Assembly (NCBI GenBank): GCA_949289305.1
Contig: CASENB010000026.1
Location: 58,558 to 122,557 of the forward strand
DNA length: 64,000 nt
DNA from: an uncultured Spirochaetales bacterium
GTDB lineage: Bacteria > Spirochaetota > Spirochaetia > Sphaerochaetales > Sphaerochaetaceae
Direction of reading: 5' to 3'
The translations under genes and the position numbers were made by a program. Positions within the stretch are counted from its first letter, which is position 1. Every line of letters starts with the position of its first letter. The notes under the pieces are model-generated. The model ran no database searches and was not told the DNA's origin. It saw only the letters and a program-made list of their open reading frames with translations. Shown here one piece after another: positions 1 through 9,199 of this stretch.

Positions 1-72
1 AGATCGGCTGTTGCCGTAGCAAAACTTCCAAAGGATGTTATGGTTGAAATAGAGGTAATTGCAAGTCTGTAA
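1..72 (+). CDS. ridA: RidA family enamine/imine deaminase, C-terminal fragment
   Basis: Only the last 23 codons are present; the start lies outside the window. The readable tail ends in LPKDVMVEIEVIASL, which matches the conserved C-terminus of the RidA/YjgF/UK114 family (ARLPKDxxVEIEAIA). Members hydrolyse reactive enamine/imine intermediates released by PLP enzymes. The gene ends about 66 bases before the polysaccharide export gene, and no terminator is visible between them. Confidence 0.75.
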   Translation, partial: RSAVAVAKLPKDVMVEIEVIASL

Positions 73-138
73 GGGCTTTTTACTGTTGATATAAACGCAG
101 TTTTCTATTTAAATATTGATATTGACTTTGGAGTTTCT

Positions 139-1722
139 ATGAAAAGAGGTGTTCTGAAATATATAGCATTGCTAATGCTTTTAGTATTAATATATCCTGC
201 CTTTGCGACAGAGGTCGTTGTAAGTCCTAGGGCGCAAGCGTTGAGTTATGAGATGATGACGGACAGTCAGACTCTTTCCGAGCAGCTTGGACTGGATTCC
301 CAGTCTTCTATACTCTCGACCGATGTCGATATTGTTAACGGGCAGCTTGTTTTAGATCGCCTCATTGCGCTTTCCGATCCTGATTATAGTCTTGTTCCAG
401 GCGATACGATTTCAATAAGCTTTATGGAGAGGACAGGAACTGACCCTGTGAATATCATCATAACAATTCCATACGGAGGTACGATTAGGATTTCTTCTAT
501 TGCGACTATCGAAAGCGCTGATAAGACGTTTCAGGAAGTAAGGAGTGAAATCGAGGCTGCCCTCACGCAGTACAACAGATATGCAAATCCTATCGTGACT
601 ATACAAAGCCTTGGAATGTTCAGGGTAAGGATTCAGGGAGAGGTCACTTCTTCTAGAAACATCAGAGTAAATGGAAATTCGTTCTTATCAGATATCCTGT
701 ACTATGGATCTGCAAACGCATCCAGCCGCCTTGTGACTATTGAGAGCGAGGATGGAACTGTAAGAACATACGACCCTTTCCTTGGAATGAGAAAGGGAAG
801 CGAGGAGAACAATCCTCGTCTTCGTCCTGGCGATACTATAACCCTTCATAAGAAGGACAGGGCGGTTACGATATCTGGAGCAGTTAATGAAAAGGGAACA
901 TATCAGATTCTTGAAGGTGAGAATCTTAATGCTTTAATAGATTATTACGCATCAGGAGTTGATGCATATGCTTCTGACGATGTGACAGTTCAGAGAAGCA
1001 GAGGCAACGGGTATTACGAGACTCTTCGCATAAAAAGAGGTGAGGATTTTGAAATAAAAGACGGTGATATCGTATTTGTCGAACCTGTTACAGACAGTCT
1101 TGCCTCCGTTTCTATCGAAGGTGCTCTTGTATCCTCTGAAAGTTCGAACAATATGATTCAGGGGGACAGAAGCGAGACTTATTACTATCGCTTTGTAGAG
1201 GGGGAGACAGTATATGACATGCTTTTATCACTTTCTTCATATTTTATCGATTCTTCAGATTTAAAGGGCGCATACCTTGTTCGTGATGGCGAGACAATAA
1301 TGCTTGATTTCAATGAAATCCTTTATAACGGAGCAGAGAGCGGAAACCTGGCTTTAAAGAGTTCAGACAGGTTCGTAATTCCATTTAACCAGATGCTCGT
1401 AGCCGTTGTCGGAGGAGTTGTAAATCCTGGCGTTTATGGATATGTTCCAGGACGCACTGCCGACTATTACATCAATCTTGCTGGCGGCTATAGCTCAAAC
1501 AGCAAGGGCGAAAAGGGCGTCACGATTGAAAACGGAAGCGGCATTAGAATGGGTTTTGACGATCCTTTGACACCTGAGACTACGATCTCTGTAGAAAGAG
1601 ACGATCTGACAGAAAAGCTTGCAAGTACGGTTACTATCGTATCTCTTGTGACAAGCGTAATCGGATTGGTCGCATCCATTGTAACGATAAGTGCTAATAT
1701 GGCTAACTGGCCAAATGTTTAA
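139..1722 (+). CDS. Polysaccharide export protein (Wza-like, SLBB domains)
   Basis: 527 aa with a signal peptide (about residues 1-23) followed by a Poly_export domain around residues 80-165 (LVPGDTISISF, then the PYGGTIRISSIATIE stretch) and SLBB-type repeats near 165-290 and 380-470 (VRIQGEV, VTISGAVNEKGTY, VAVVGGVVNPGVYGYVPG). Residues 493-520 form a hydrophobic C-terminal segment. Family members form the outer-membrane or periplasmic channel for capsule or exopolysaccharide export. The RBS is TTGGAG just before ATG. It lies 9 bases upstream of the Wzc-like kinase, so the two are co-transcribed. No glycosyltransferases are seen nearby, so the exported polymer is unknown. Confidence 0.85.
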   Translation: MKRGVLKYIALLMLLVLIYPAFATEVVVSPRAQALSYEMMTDSQTLSEQLGLDSQSSILSTDVDIVNGQLVLDRLIALSDPDYSLVPGDTISISFMERTGTDPVNIIITIPYGGTIRISSIATIESADKTFQEVRSEIEAALTQYNRYANPIVTIQSLGMFRVRIQGEVTSSRNIRVNGNSFLSDILYYGSANASSRLVTIESEDGTVRTYDPFLGMRKGSEENNPRLRPGDTITLHKKDRAVTISGAVNEKGTYQILEGENLNALIDYYASGVDAYASDDVTVQRSRGNGYYETLRIKRGEDFEIKDGDIVFVEPVTDSLASVSIEGALVSSESSNNMIQGDRSETYYYRFVEGETVYDMLLSLSSYFIDSSDLKGAYLVRDGETIMLDFNEILYNGAESGNLALKSSDRFVIPFNQMLVAVVGGVVNPGVYGYVPGRTADYYINLAGGYSSNSKGEKGVTIENGSGIRMGFDDPLTPETTISVERDDLTEKLASTVTIVSLVTSVIGLVASIVTISANMANWPNV

Positions 1723-1731
1723 GGGGTAATT

Positions 1732-4158
1732 ATGAGCGAAGAAAGAAACAATGATGAGATGGAAATTGATCTTAGCGATCTTATAAAAAGTGTTTTCTCT
1801 CGCATCTGGATCACCATATTATCGTTTGTCATATGCGTAGCCATATCGGTTGTATATCTTCTTTTTACTACTCCGATCTATGAAGCTTCATCTTCCATGA
1901 TGGTCGAGCCCCTTACGGACACTACGATATCAAATTTGTTCGAGGCAGGTTTTTCCTCAAGCAGTGACATCTCGACGGAGCTTGAGATATTAAATAGTAG
2001 AACAACGTATGAGACAGCGCTCTCAAAATTGGATTTATCGAATTACAGGAATAAGGATGGCATTCGTTATTCAGATTTTGAGGAGCCGCTTTCGTATGAG
2101 GCCTTGATTGATAAAGTTACAGTTGAACCTGTAACAGACACTTCATATTTAAGAATAACCGTTAGCGATTCCAGTCCCGAATTCACACGCGATTTCTGTA
2201 ATGCTCTCTCTGAGAGCTATTCGGGAGTGCTTACTGGAATTACTCGAAACAGCGCAAGAAATCAACTTGATTTCATAAGTTCTGAAATTCCGAATGTAGA
2301 GGAGAGGCTAAGACAGGCAACGGCCGCTCTTGCAGATTTCCAAAGGGAGAACAGCCTTCTTCAGTTAAGCGAAGAGAATCAGATACTTCTTCATCAGATG
2401 AGCTATCTGACAATGGTTCAAGAACCTTTAAAGCATGAGGTTGAGGAGGCTGAACGCTATTTAAGCAATTTCGAAGCATCTCACGATGGGCTAAGAGAGA
2501 TAAGGGATACTTTCGGATCGGATGAGACTGTAATTGCTGCAAGCGACGACATCATAACATGGTACAGCGAATCTGTCCTCTACGATATTCTATCAAGCAC
2601 GTCAAACAGCCAAATCTCCGTATTAAGCGCGACGCAGCAGTCAAGATATTATGCTTTGACTCAGATGATGGAGAGTGCTGAGACCGAACTTGAGAACTAC
2701 CTTTCCAATAAGGTTGCAAGCATCCTAAGCTCAAGGGATGCCCTTACATATGCTCAGTACTATCTGCAGCTTGCGCTAGGAGAGAGAAGAATAAGCGTAA
2801 TTGAAGGAATGCTTGCTGATATCAACGTATTTTTAGAGAAGGTTCCAGAGATTCAGAGAAGGCAGATGGAGCTTGAAAGCGATGTAGAGGTCTATCAGCA
2901 GCTAGTGCTATATCTAAGGCAGAGCGAAAGCCAGACTGCGCTTCTTGAGGCAAGCATTACGGATAACGTTACAAGAATCGATTCTGCAATCCTTCCTCTT
3001 GAGCCTGTAAGTCCGTCTACTGCAAGAACCTTGTTAATAGGAGGTTTCTTAGGCATTTTTGTCGGTATTGCAATTTCTGTCGTCCTTGGCCTGATGGATA
3101 AGAGGATTATGACAAGAGACGATCTTGCAAAGGCTGTAAAGGACGGCATTCCAATCTTAGGCTGGGTTCCGCTTCTCAAAGATGACAAGAGCAAGACAAA
3201 GAAGAGAGGCATTGCCTTGAGCCTTGATCCTATGTCGTTCATTTCCGAGCGCTATAAGCATATAGCATCGGCGATCATCTACGGTAAGAAGCTCGGAAGC
3301 CATTATATAACGGTCTGTTCTCCTGGAAAAAATGATGGAAAGACTACTACGCTTGCAAATATCGCATACGCACTGGCACTTAATGGAAAAAGAATCCTTA
3401 TTGTTGATATGGATTTGAGAATGCCTGCCCTAGATAACGTATTCCAGGTAAAGCATGCAGAGAAGGGCATTGTTGATGTTCTTAACGGAGACGTTAAAGC
3501 CGAAGAGGCTATAAGGACTCCTTTTGAGGAGCTTCCTAATTTGAACATCTTAGGAGTAGGCCGAAACGTTCTTGTTCCTTCCATCGTAATTCAGACGCAG
3601 AATATTGAAGACTTCATCTCTTCTGTAAGGGCTAATTACGATTATATCTTCTTTGATGCTCCTCCGCTTTCATATGCATCCGAGCTCTTGACCATTTCTC
3701 GTGTCGCACCTGAAGTTCTTATTGTAACAAGGGCTGGAATCAGTACGACTGACGAGGTCAAGTTCCTAATTGACAGTCTTGAAGAGGGCGGGGCTAATAT
3801 AATCGGAGTCTGCTTGAACGGTCTTGCTCTGCAGGCGACGAGCCTCGCTGACAAGAGTTCTTACGGCTACGGCTACGGCTTCTCTTCCTCATCTAAGAAG
3901 GAAAGGGAAAACATAAGGAAGAATTACGTCAATAAGAAGAGCCAGTGCAGGAAGATTTACAAGCAGCAGCTTAAAAAGAGGGAAAAGAGGAGAAGCGATC
4001 CTTCTTGGCCTCTTGCCCCTTTGAGTTTCGATGTGAACAAGAAGAATAAGACAGAGACAAAGAGCGAGAAAGTTCAAACCAAAGAACGTTTAAAATCTTT
4101 CGAAGACTATTTGAGCGTCATTGAGAGTGATGAGAATGCAAAAGGGAAAAAAGAGTAG
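1732..4158 (+). CDS. Wzc-like chain-length determinant / bacterial tyrosine kinase
   Basis: 808 aa fusion of a Wzz domain and a BY-kinase. TM1 is near residues 25-45, a long coiled-coil periplasmic region follows, and TM2 is near 428-448. The cytoplasmic kinase has Walker A (SPGKNDGKTT, about 529-539), Walker A' (ILIVDMDLRMP, about 554-564) and Walker B (YIFFDAPP, about 637-644). A short Tyr cluster, SYGYGYGF, near 709-716 is followed by a basic, low-complexity tail of about 90 residues. In classical Wzc the autophosphorylated Tyr cluster is at the very C-terminus; here it is internal, before the basic tail. It pairs with the upstream Wza-like protein to control polymer length and export. Confidence 0.88.
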   Translation: MSEERNNDEMEIDLSDLIKSVFSRIWITILSFVICVAISVVYLLFTTPIYEASSSMMVEPLTDTTISNLFEAGFSSSSDISTELEILNSRTTYETALSKLDLSNYRNKDGIRYSDFEEPLSYEALIDKVTVEPVTDTSYLRITVSDSSPEFTRDFCNALSESYSGVLTGITRNSARNQLDFISSEIPNVEERLRQATAALADFQRENSLLQLSEENQILLHQMSYLTMVQEPLKHEVEEAERYLSNFEASHDGLREIRDTFGSDETVIAASDDIITWYSESVLYDILSSTSNSQISVLSATQQSRYYALTQMMESAETELENYLSNKVASILSSRDALTYAQYYLQLALGERRISVIEGMLADINVFLEKVPEIQRRQMELESDVEVYQQLVLYLRQSESQTALLEASITDNVTRIDSAILPLEPVSPSTARTLLIGGFLGIFVGIAISVVLGLMDKRIMTRDDLAKAVKDGIPILGWVPLLKDDKSKTKKRGIALSLDPMSFISERYKHIASAIIYGKKLGSHYITVCSPGKNDGKTTTLANIAYALALNGKRILIVDMDLRMPALDNVFQVKHAEKGIVDVLNGDVKAEEAIRTPFEELPNLNILGVGRNVLVPSIVIQTQNIEDFISSVRANYDYIFFDAPPLSYASELLTISRVAPEVLIVTRAGISTTDEVKFLIDSLEEGGANIIGVCLNGLALQATSLADKSSYGYGYGFSSSSKKERENIRKNYVNKKSQCRKIYKQQLKKREKRRSDPSWPLAPLSFDVNKKNKTETKSEKVQTKERLKSFEDYLSVIESDENAKGKKE

Positions 4159-4203
4159 ACGAAAATTCCTGTTTGTATTATTCTTCTCAGAAAGGTAAAT
4201 GAT

Positions 4204-4272
4204 ATGGCTTTAAAGACTAAGATAATTTCTATTAACTTATCCTTTCTAGGCCTTACTATTTCTTATTATTAA
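4204..4272 (+). CDS. Putative leader peptide of the pyr operon (22 codons)
   Basis: Short ORF with AAAGG 8 bases before ATG. The peptide begins MALKTKIIS and ends in two Tyr codons and TAA. The message from codon 7 onward is strikingly T-rich. The stop lies 8 bases before the GC hairpin that precedes pyrB, so a ribosome at the end of the ORF would cover the hairpin's 5' arm. The layout matches E. coli pyrBI attenuation, where UTP-dependent pausing controls coupling of translation to transcription. The peptide sequence itself is not homologous as far as can be seen; the function is inferred from layout. Confidence 0.5.
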   Translation: MALKTKIISINLSFLGLTISYY

Positions 4273-4280
4273 AATTATTC

Positions 4281-4308
4281 GCGACTCTCAATTGAGTCGC
4301 TTTTTTTT
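4281..4308 (+). terminator. Terminator / candidate attenuator before pyrB
   Basis: A 7-bp stem GCGACTC/GAGTCGC closes a 4-base loop within GCGACTCTCAATTGAGTCGC and is followed by eight T. The T run runs directly into GGAGG, the pyrB ribosome binding site. It could end the polysaccharide operon, but the preceding leader ORF and the absence of room for a separate pyrB promoter after it favour an attenuator. Confidence 0.75.
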
Positions 4309-4317
4309 GGAGGAACG

Positions 4318-5907
4318 ATGTCAAACGTATTCAAAGGTCGTAGTTTGTGCGTAATTGAAGATTTTTCAATCGATGAGAGAAGGTATTTCTTTAAAAAGAC
4401 GAATGAGCTGAAGAAAGCAATCCTTAACGATGATGAGAAAGCGATGGACAGCTTCAGAATCAACGATCCTGATTTCGGAATCTACGAAGTCTTTCTAGAG
4501 GACAGCACGAGAACTAAGGAGAGTTTTAGAAATGCCGCGAATTTCCATCATGCAAAAGTTTCAGAACTTCTATGTTCGTCATCAAGCATAAACAAGGGCG
4601 AGAGCTATGCGGACACATTCAACATGCTCTCAGGATACTCTAATCAGATCTTCATTGTAAGAAGCAAGGTAGAAGGGCTTACAAAGTGGCTTAGCGAGGA
4701 GACGAGCGAGTACGCAGAGAGAAACGGACTTAAATACAAGCCTGCTTTCATCAATGCGGGAGACGGTAAGCATGAACATCCGACTCAGGAGCTTTTAGAC
4801 GAGTTCTCCTTCCTTGAAAAACAGGATATGGATTTTTCCCATATACATTTAGCTCTTGTCGGCGACCTGTATCACGGAAGGACAGTGCACTCAAAGGCTA
4901 ATGGACTAAAGATTTTTGATTCTGTAAAAGTTGATCTTGTCGCTCCAAGCGAACTCATGATGCCTGAAAACTACATAGAGATCATGAAGGAAAACGGATT
5001 TGAAGTTAACATCTATCCATCAATCGAGGCGTATTTAGATAATGGCGATATCGCAACTATGTGGTACTTCACACGTCCTCAGCTTGAGAGAATGGGTGAG
5101 CGCATATTAAAGAAAGAAGCAGAGCTCAGAGAGGCTATCACGTTCAAAAGAGAATTCATGGACCGCTTGAAAGAGGGTACGAAGTTCTATCATCCGCTTC
5201 CGCGCCATAAGGAACATCCTACGATTCCGACATTCCTTGATAAGACAGATCTTAATGGATGGGAGATGCAGGCTATAAACGGAATGTACTGCAGGATAAC
5301 GCTTCTTTCTTTGATCGCAGGAAAGATCGGTGATGATTTTGACGGAAAAAGCGCGAAAGAGAGAGATTACAAGAGTGAAGAGTACATCGTCGAAGTCAAG
5401 CCGGAAAAGAAGGAGAATAAAGAGAAAAACATCTCTGAAGGAGTACGTCCTATAAGGGACGGTATTGTAATCGACCATATCCTCAAGGGCGCCGATCCTA
5501 AAGAGATCAGAAAGCATATAAGCCTTATTTCATCTGTATTAGGACTTGATGAAGGAAGAGGCGGCGAGTGGATTAGCCAAGCAGGAGACGGAAGATACAA
5601 AGGCATTATTTTCCGCCCTGGACTCAGAGATTTCAGCAGAAAGGAACTAAAACGTCTTGCAGCGTGCGCACCTCACTGCACCCTTAATATCATAAAGGAT
5701 GGCGCTGTCTATAAGAAGTTCAGAACCCATATGCCGCCAAGGATCTACAACTTTGAAGATATGTCATGCAAGAACGAGGCATGTATCTCAGCTCCAGAGT
5801 CAAAAGAAGGAGTTGCTGCAAAGTTCTACAGGACAAAGGATGGGGAGTACGAGTGCGCGTACTGCGGCCACGTTCATTCATTTAAAGAGATTTGGAACAA
5901 AAGATAA
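4318..5907 (+). CDS. pyrB: Aspartate carbamoyltransferase, fused catalytic-regulatory chain
   Basis: 529 aa. The N-terminal part (about 1-345) is an ATCase catalytic chain with the carbamoyl-phosphate loop STRTKESF and the HPTQ motif. A Lys/Glu-rich linker leads to a PyrI-like regulatory domain (from about 375, GVRPIRDGIVIDHILKG). This domain has a zinc site made of Cys484, Cys489, Cys513 and Cys516. Fused PyrBI chains are known from some spirochaetes and Thermotoga. The enzyme makes carbamoyl-aspartate, the committed step of pyrimidine synthesis. The strong RBS GGAGG lies 4 bases before ATG and abuts the attenuator. It is first in a five-gene pyr operon; no carbamoyl-phosphate synthase gene is present. 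Confidence 0.93.
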   Translation: MSNVFKGRSLCVIEDFSIDERRYFFKKTNELKKAILNDDEKAMDSFRINDPDFGIYEVFLEDSTRTKESFRNAANFHHAKVSELLCSSSSINKGESYADTFNMLSGYSNQIFIVRSKVEGLTKWLSEETSEYAERNGLKYKPAFINAGDGKHEHPTQELLDEFSFLEKQDMDFSHIHLALVGDLYHGRTVHSKANGLKIFDSVKVDLVAPSELMMPENYIEIMKENGFEVNIYPSIEAYLDNGDIATMWYFTRPQLERMGERILKKEAELREAITFKREFMDRLKEGTKFYHPLPRHKEHPTIPTFLDKTDLNGWEMQAINGMYCRITLLSLIAGKIGDDFDGKSAKERDYKSEEYIVEVKPEKKENKEKNISEGVRPIRDGIVIDHILKGADPKEIRKHISLISSVLGLDEGRGGEWISQAGDGRYKGIIFRPGLRDFSRKELKRLAACAPHCTLNIIKDGAVYKKFRTHMPPRIYNFEDMSCKNEACISAPESKEGVAAKFYRTKDGEYECAYCGHVHSFKEIWNKR

Positions 5908-5946
5908 TTTATGATAAAATAATTAAATAAAGATTTTGGAGGATGT

Positions 5947-6645
5947 ATGAAAACCCTTAACGAAATACAGAACTACTACGGAAGTCAGCTTGCTAAAGCC
6001 GCGCTCTCGCTTGGCGCCATAAGGCTTAACGTTTCAAACCCTTTCACATGGGCTAGCGGATACAGAATGCCGATTTACAACGATAACAGGCAGTTCCTAT
6101 CATCAAGCCAGTACAGGGCGTTAATATGCGACGCTTTTTCAGACATGGTCGAATCTCTTTCTTTGAAAGTTGACAATATTGCAGGAACGGCAACTGCAGG
6201 AATTCCTCATGCAACAAGTCTTGCGGACAGGTTAAACAAGAGCCTGAGCTACGTAAGATCTTCAAGCAAGGATCATGGGCTTGGACATCAGATTGAAGGA
6301 CTTGGAAGAAGCGGATCGTACGAAGGCGCATCCGTCTTATTGATTGAAGATTTAATCAGCACAGGTTCCTCTTCTATAAAGGCCGTTGAGGCTATAAGAA
6401 AGGCGGATGGAATCTGCGATACGTGTCTTGGCATCTTCACTTACGGCCTTAGCGCAAGCTATGAGGCGTTTGCAGCATTAAAACCATCCTGTGCATACCA
6501 TACGATTTTAACATACGATATTATGATTAAGACTGCAGAGGAAATAGATTATATCAGTGCAAAAGAGGCTGAAGAACTCAGAGAATGGAGAAAAGATCCA
6601 TTTGGATGGGGCATAAGCAGAGGCTTCAAGAGGGAGGGGGTATGA
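5947..6645 (+). CDS. pyrE: Orotate phosphoribosyltransferase
   Basis: 232 aa, the usual family length. The PRPP-binding motif VLLIEDLISTGSSS is near residues 130-143, and the flexible-loop region with KDHGLGHQIEG lies near 108-118. It transfers ribose-5-phosphate from PRPP to orotate to give OMP. The RBS is GGAGG six bases before ATG. The stop overlaps the pyrF start by 4 bases (ATGA), so expression is translationally coupled. An AT-rich 39-base gap separates it from pyrBI with no terminator. Confidence 0.93.
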   Translation: MKTLNEIQNYYGSQLAKAALSLGAIRLNVSNPFTWASGYRMPIYNDNRQFLSSSQYRALICDAFSDMVESLSLKVDNIAGTATAGIPHATSLADRLNKSLSYVRSSSKDHGLGHQIEGLGRSGSYEGASVLLIEDLISTGSSSIKAVEAIRKADGICDTCLGIFTYGLSASYEAFAALKPSCAYHTILTYDIMIKTAEEIDYISAKEAEELREWRKDPFGWGISRGFKREGV

Positions 6646-7526
6646 GCTATAACGATTTATTGAGAGAAAGTGCAAAAAAAGCGGGCAACGTCGTTTGCAT
6701 GGGGCTTGATCCCGTATTAGACACCCTTCCAAATGAAAGCATGAATAAAACAGAGAGAATTACAACCTTTTTCGATACGCTCTTTAGCGCAATGAAAAAA
6801 AGAGGGCTCTCTGTTGCTGCGTTCAAACCGAATTTAGGGTTCTATCAGGCATTAGATATGCCAAGGGAAAAGGATTTTTCAGGGTCTGTCGCGCTATCGA
6901 ACGTAATGGATCTAATCAGATCTTATTTCCCTGAAACTCCTATTATTTTAGACAGCAAGAGAGGCGATATCGCAAAAAGCAGCTTGAATTATGCCAAAGA
7001 GGCGTTCTCTTCATGGCAATCAGATGCTGTAACGGTCTCTCCTTATATGGGAAGCGACAGCGTTCTTCCTTTCGCATTTGAAAACAAGGGAGTATATGTC
7101 TTAAACAGAACGAGCAATCCTGGAGGCGCTGAACTTCAAAACCGTCTTGCAATCGATCCTATAGATGAGCACACGGTCTATCCTCTCTATATCGCAGTAA
7201 GCCATATGATCAGCGCATGGTCTGACGAGCATGAGGGAATCGGAGCTGTTGTAGGGGCAACGAACATGACTGAGTTCGAAGACATTGCAAAGTATTATGC
7301 AGATAAGGATATTCCAATGCTTATTCCTGGAGTTGGAAGCCAAGGAGGAAGCGCAAGAGACGTACTATCTGTAATGAGAAAATGCAGTTACGATGTTCTT
7401 TTGAGCCGAATAAACTCATCTAGCCAGCTTACGCATCCATGGAAGAAAGGGCCAGCTCCTGAAAACTGGCTTGATATGTGCCTTGATAACATTGAAAAAC
7501 TTACACTGGAGGCTTTAATCAAGTGA
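6642..7526 (+). CDS. pyrF: Orotidine 5'-phosphate decarboxylase (type 2)
   Basis: 294 aa from the ATG inside the pyrE stop, preceded by GGAGGGGG; an in-frame upstream ATG at 6585 lies within pyrE and is not favoured. The catalytic block LDSKRGDI and the KPNLGFYQ motif identify the longer type 2 PyrF family. It decarboxylates OMP to UMP, the last step of the pathway. It overlaps pyrE by 4 bases and the GTG start of pyrDK by 4 bases. Confidence 0.92.
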   Translation: MSYNDLLRESAKKAGNVVCMGLDPVLDTLPNESMNKTERITTFFDTLFSAMKKRGLSVAAFKPNLGFYQALDMPREKDFSGSVALSNVMDLIRSYFPETPIILDSKRGDIAKSSLNYAKEAFSSWQSDAVTVSPYMGSDSVLPFAFENKGVYVLNRTSNPGGAELQNRLAIDPIDEHTVYPLYIAVSHMISAWSDEHEGIGAVVGATNMTEFEDIAKYYADKDIPMLIPGVGSQGGSARDVLSVMRKCSYDVLLSRINSSSQLTHPWKKGPAPENWLDMCLDNIEKLTLEALIK

Positions 7527-9199
7527 AAAACAGAGCGTATGAAACTCTTCATCTGAACCATAAGAAAGGGAATGTCTTGCTAGCTACCGTATCTGGTGCA
7601 GTGACTACTAAGAAGGAGCTTATCTCCCTTTTCGATAGGAAGGTCGAAAGCGTCGATATCATTACGACAAAGAGCTTTCAAGTAAAACCTAACAGAGGAA
7701 ATCCTATTCCTTTCATTACAAGTCCGCGCCTAGGGGACTTTGGAAATTCAGTCGGGCTTAGAAATCATGGAATGGAGATGGCTTATAAGGAACTCAAGGC
7801 TCTAAAGGATAATGGGCTTAGAGCAATTTTGAACGTCTCTGTATCTGCTAACAGTGTTGAAGATTTCATAACGCTTGTTAAAAAGTTTGATGATGTCGCA
7901 GACATGATAGAGCTTAACCTTTCCTGTCCTCATGCGCAAAAGGGATATGGCGCGTCAATTGGACAGAGCAAGGAGCTTGTCGGAATATACATAAGAGGAA
8001 TCAGGGAGGCATTTCCAGAGCAGAAGAGCCTCTTGATTGCAAAACTGACTCCAAATGTTGAGAATATTGGAGAGATTGCTAAAGAAGCGATCGATTCAGG
8101 AGCCGACGGAATTGCGGCTATCAACACTGTAGGTCCGAAAGAGTATTACCTCGATGGAAAGCCTATACTCCATAACAGCCTTGGCGGCAAGGGAGGGGCA
8201 AGCGGCGAATGGATAAAAGAGATCGCGCTATCCAAGATAAAAGAGATAAGAGATGCAATTGGCGATGATCCTATCATTTTAGGCATGGGTGGAGTAAGCA
8301 CGGCAGAGGATGCTCGCAACATGATTAGAGCCGGTGCTGATTCCGTTGGAATAGGATCTGCACTTTCCCGCGTTGCCATGGCAGACTATGAAGCATATTT
8401 TAGCTCTATTAAAAATGGAGAGGATGCTTCAAAGTATTTGAGCCTTTATCATAGCAATTTGGAGTACGTAAAGCATAAGGTCATCGATAAGACAATGTAT
8501 TCTGAGGATACAGTCATATTAACGCTCGATGGCAAGGCTGACTGTAAGGCAGGAGAGTTCTGCTTCCTTTTCCTTCATAGCGTTGGCGAGCGTCCGTTCT
8601 CAGTTGCTAAAAACGATCCTTTAATGTTCGTAATTAAAGTCAGAGGTCCTTTCACATCTGCAATAAAAGATTTGAATGTCGGAGACGATATCTACGTGCG
8701 CGCTCTAATGGGTAAGGAAATCAAGAATAAAAAGACAGAAAATGCCCTTTTAATCGGAGGCGGAACTGGAACCGTCGTTTTAAATCTTCTTGCAGAAAAA
8801 CTGAAGAAAGAGAATACGAGGATGGATATCAGGATCGCTCTTCCATCATTAAAAGAAGGGCAGAAAGGCCTTTTAGAAGATGATTTGAAGGTCTATGGGA
8901 AGTACCAGGTAGTTCCTGATGACGGACAGCCAGGAAGGGTTTTAGATACGATTTCCCAAGCCGATATCAAAGGAGATACTGCATCATATATCGTAGGGCC
9001 GAGCGTCTTAATGAGAAAAGCGGCTGACAAGCTTGTTTCGTTAGGACAAGATCCGTCTTTGATATACATCAGCCTTGAAAGAAACACCCTTTGCGGAGTA
9101 GGGCTCTGCGGCGAGTGCGTATGTGGAGATAAGCTTACTTGTAAGGAAGGGACTTTCGTATCTTATGATTACATATTGAAAAACAATCTGGAGTTCTAA
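7523..9199 (+). CDS. pyrD: Fused dihydroorotate dehydrogenase B: PyrD catalytic + PyrK electron-transfer
   Basis: 558 aa. Residues 1 to about 300 are a PyrD FMN barrel (NLSCPHAQKGYG with the catalytic Cys, GGKGGASGEWIKEIALSKI, GMGGVSTAEDA). From about 310 onward is a PyrK-like FAD/NAD and [2Fe-2S] module (FCFLFLH, RPFSVA, LLIGGGTGTVVL), with cluster ligands Cys524, Cys529, Cys532 and Cys540 in C-x4-C-x2-C-x7-C spacing. Classical type 1B enzymes use separate PyrD and PyrK chains; here both are in one polypeptide. It uses a GTG start overlapping the pyrF stop. The predicted reaction is dihydroorotate to orotate with NAD+ as acceptor. Confidence 0.9.
   Translation: MKNRAYETLHLNHKKGNVLLATVSGAVTTKKELISLFDRKVESVDIITTKSFQVKPNRGNPIPFITSPRLGDFGNSVGLRNHGMEMAYKELKALKDNGLRAILNVSVSANSVEDFITLVKKFDDVADMIELNLSCPHAQKGYGASIGQSKELVGIYIRGIREAFPEQKSLLIAKLTPNVENIGEIAKEAIDSGADGIAAINTVGPKEYYLDGKPILHNSLGGKGGASGEWIKEIALSKIKEIRDAIGDDPIILGMGGVSTAEDARNMIRAGADSVGIGSALSRVAMADYEAYFSSIKNGEDASKYLSLYHSNLEYVKHKVIDKTMYSEDTVILTLDGKADCKAGEFCFLFLHSVGERPFSVAKNDPLMFVIKVRGPFTSAIKDLNVGDDIYVRALMGKEIKNKKTENALLIGGGTGTVVLNLLAEKLKKENTRMDIRIALPSLKEGQKGLLEDDLKVYGKYQVVPDDGQPGRVLDTISQADIKGDTASYIVGPSVLMRKAADKLVSLGQDPSLIYISLERNTLCGVGLCGECVCGDKLTCKEGTFVSYDYILKNNLEF

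Noticed and set aside
5107..5517. 136-residue antisense ORF inside pyrBI
   Set aside because: Lies wholly opposite a well-supported gene, without RBS or recognisable family.
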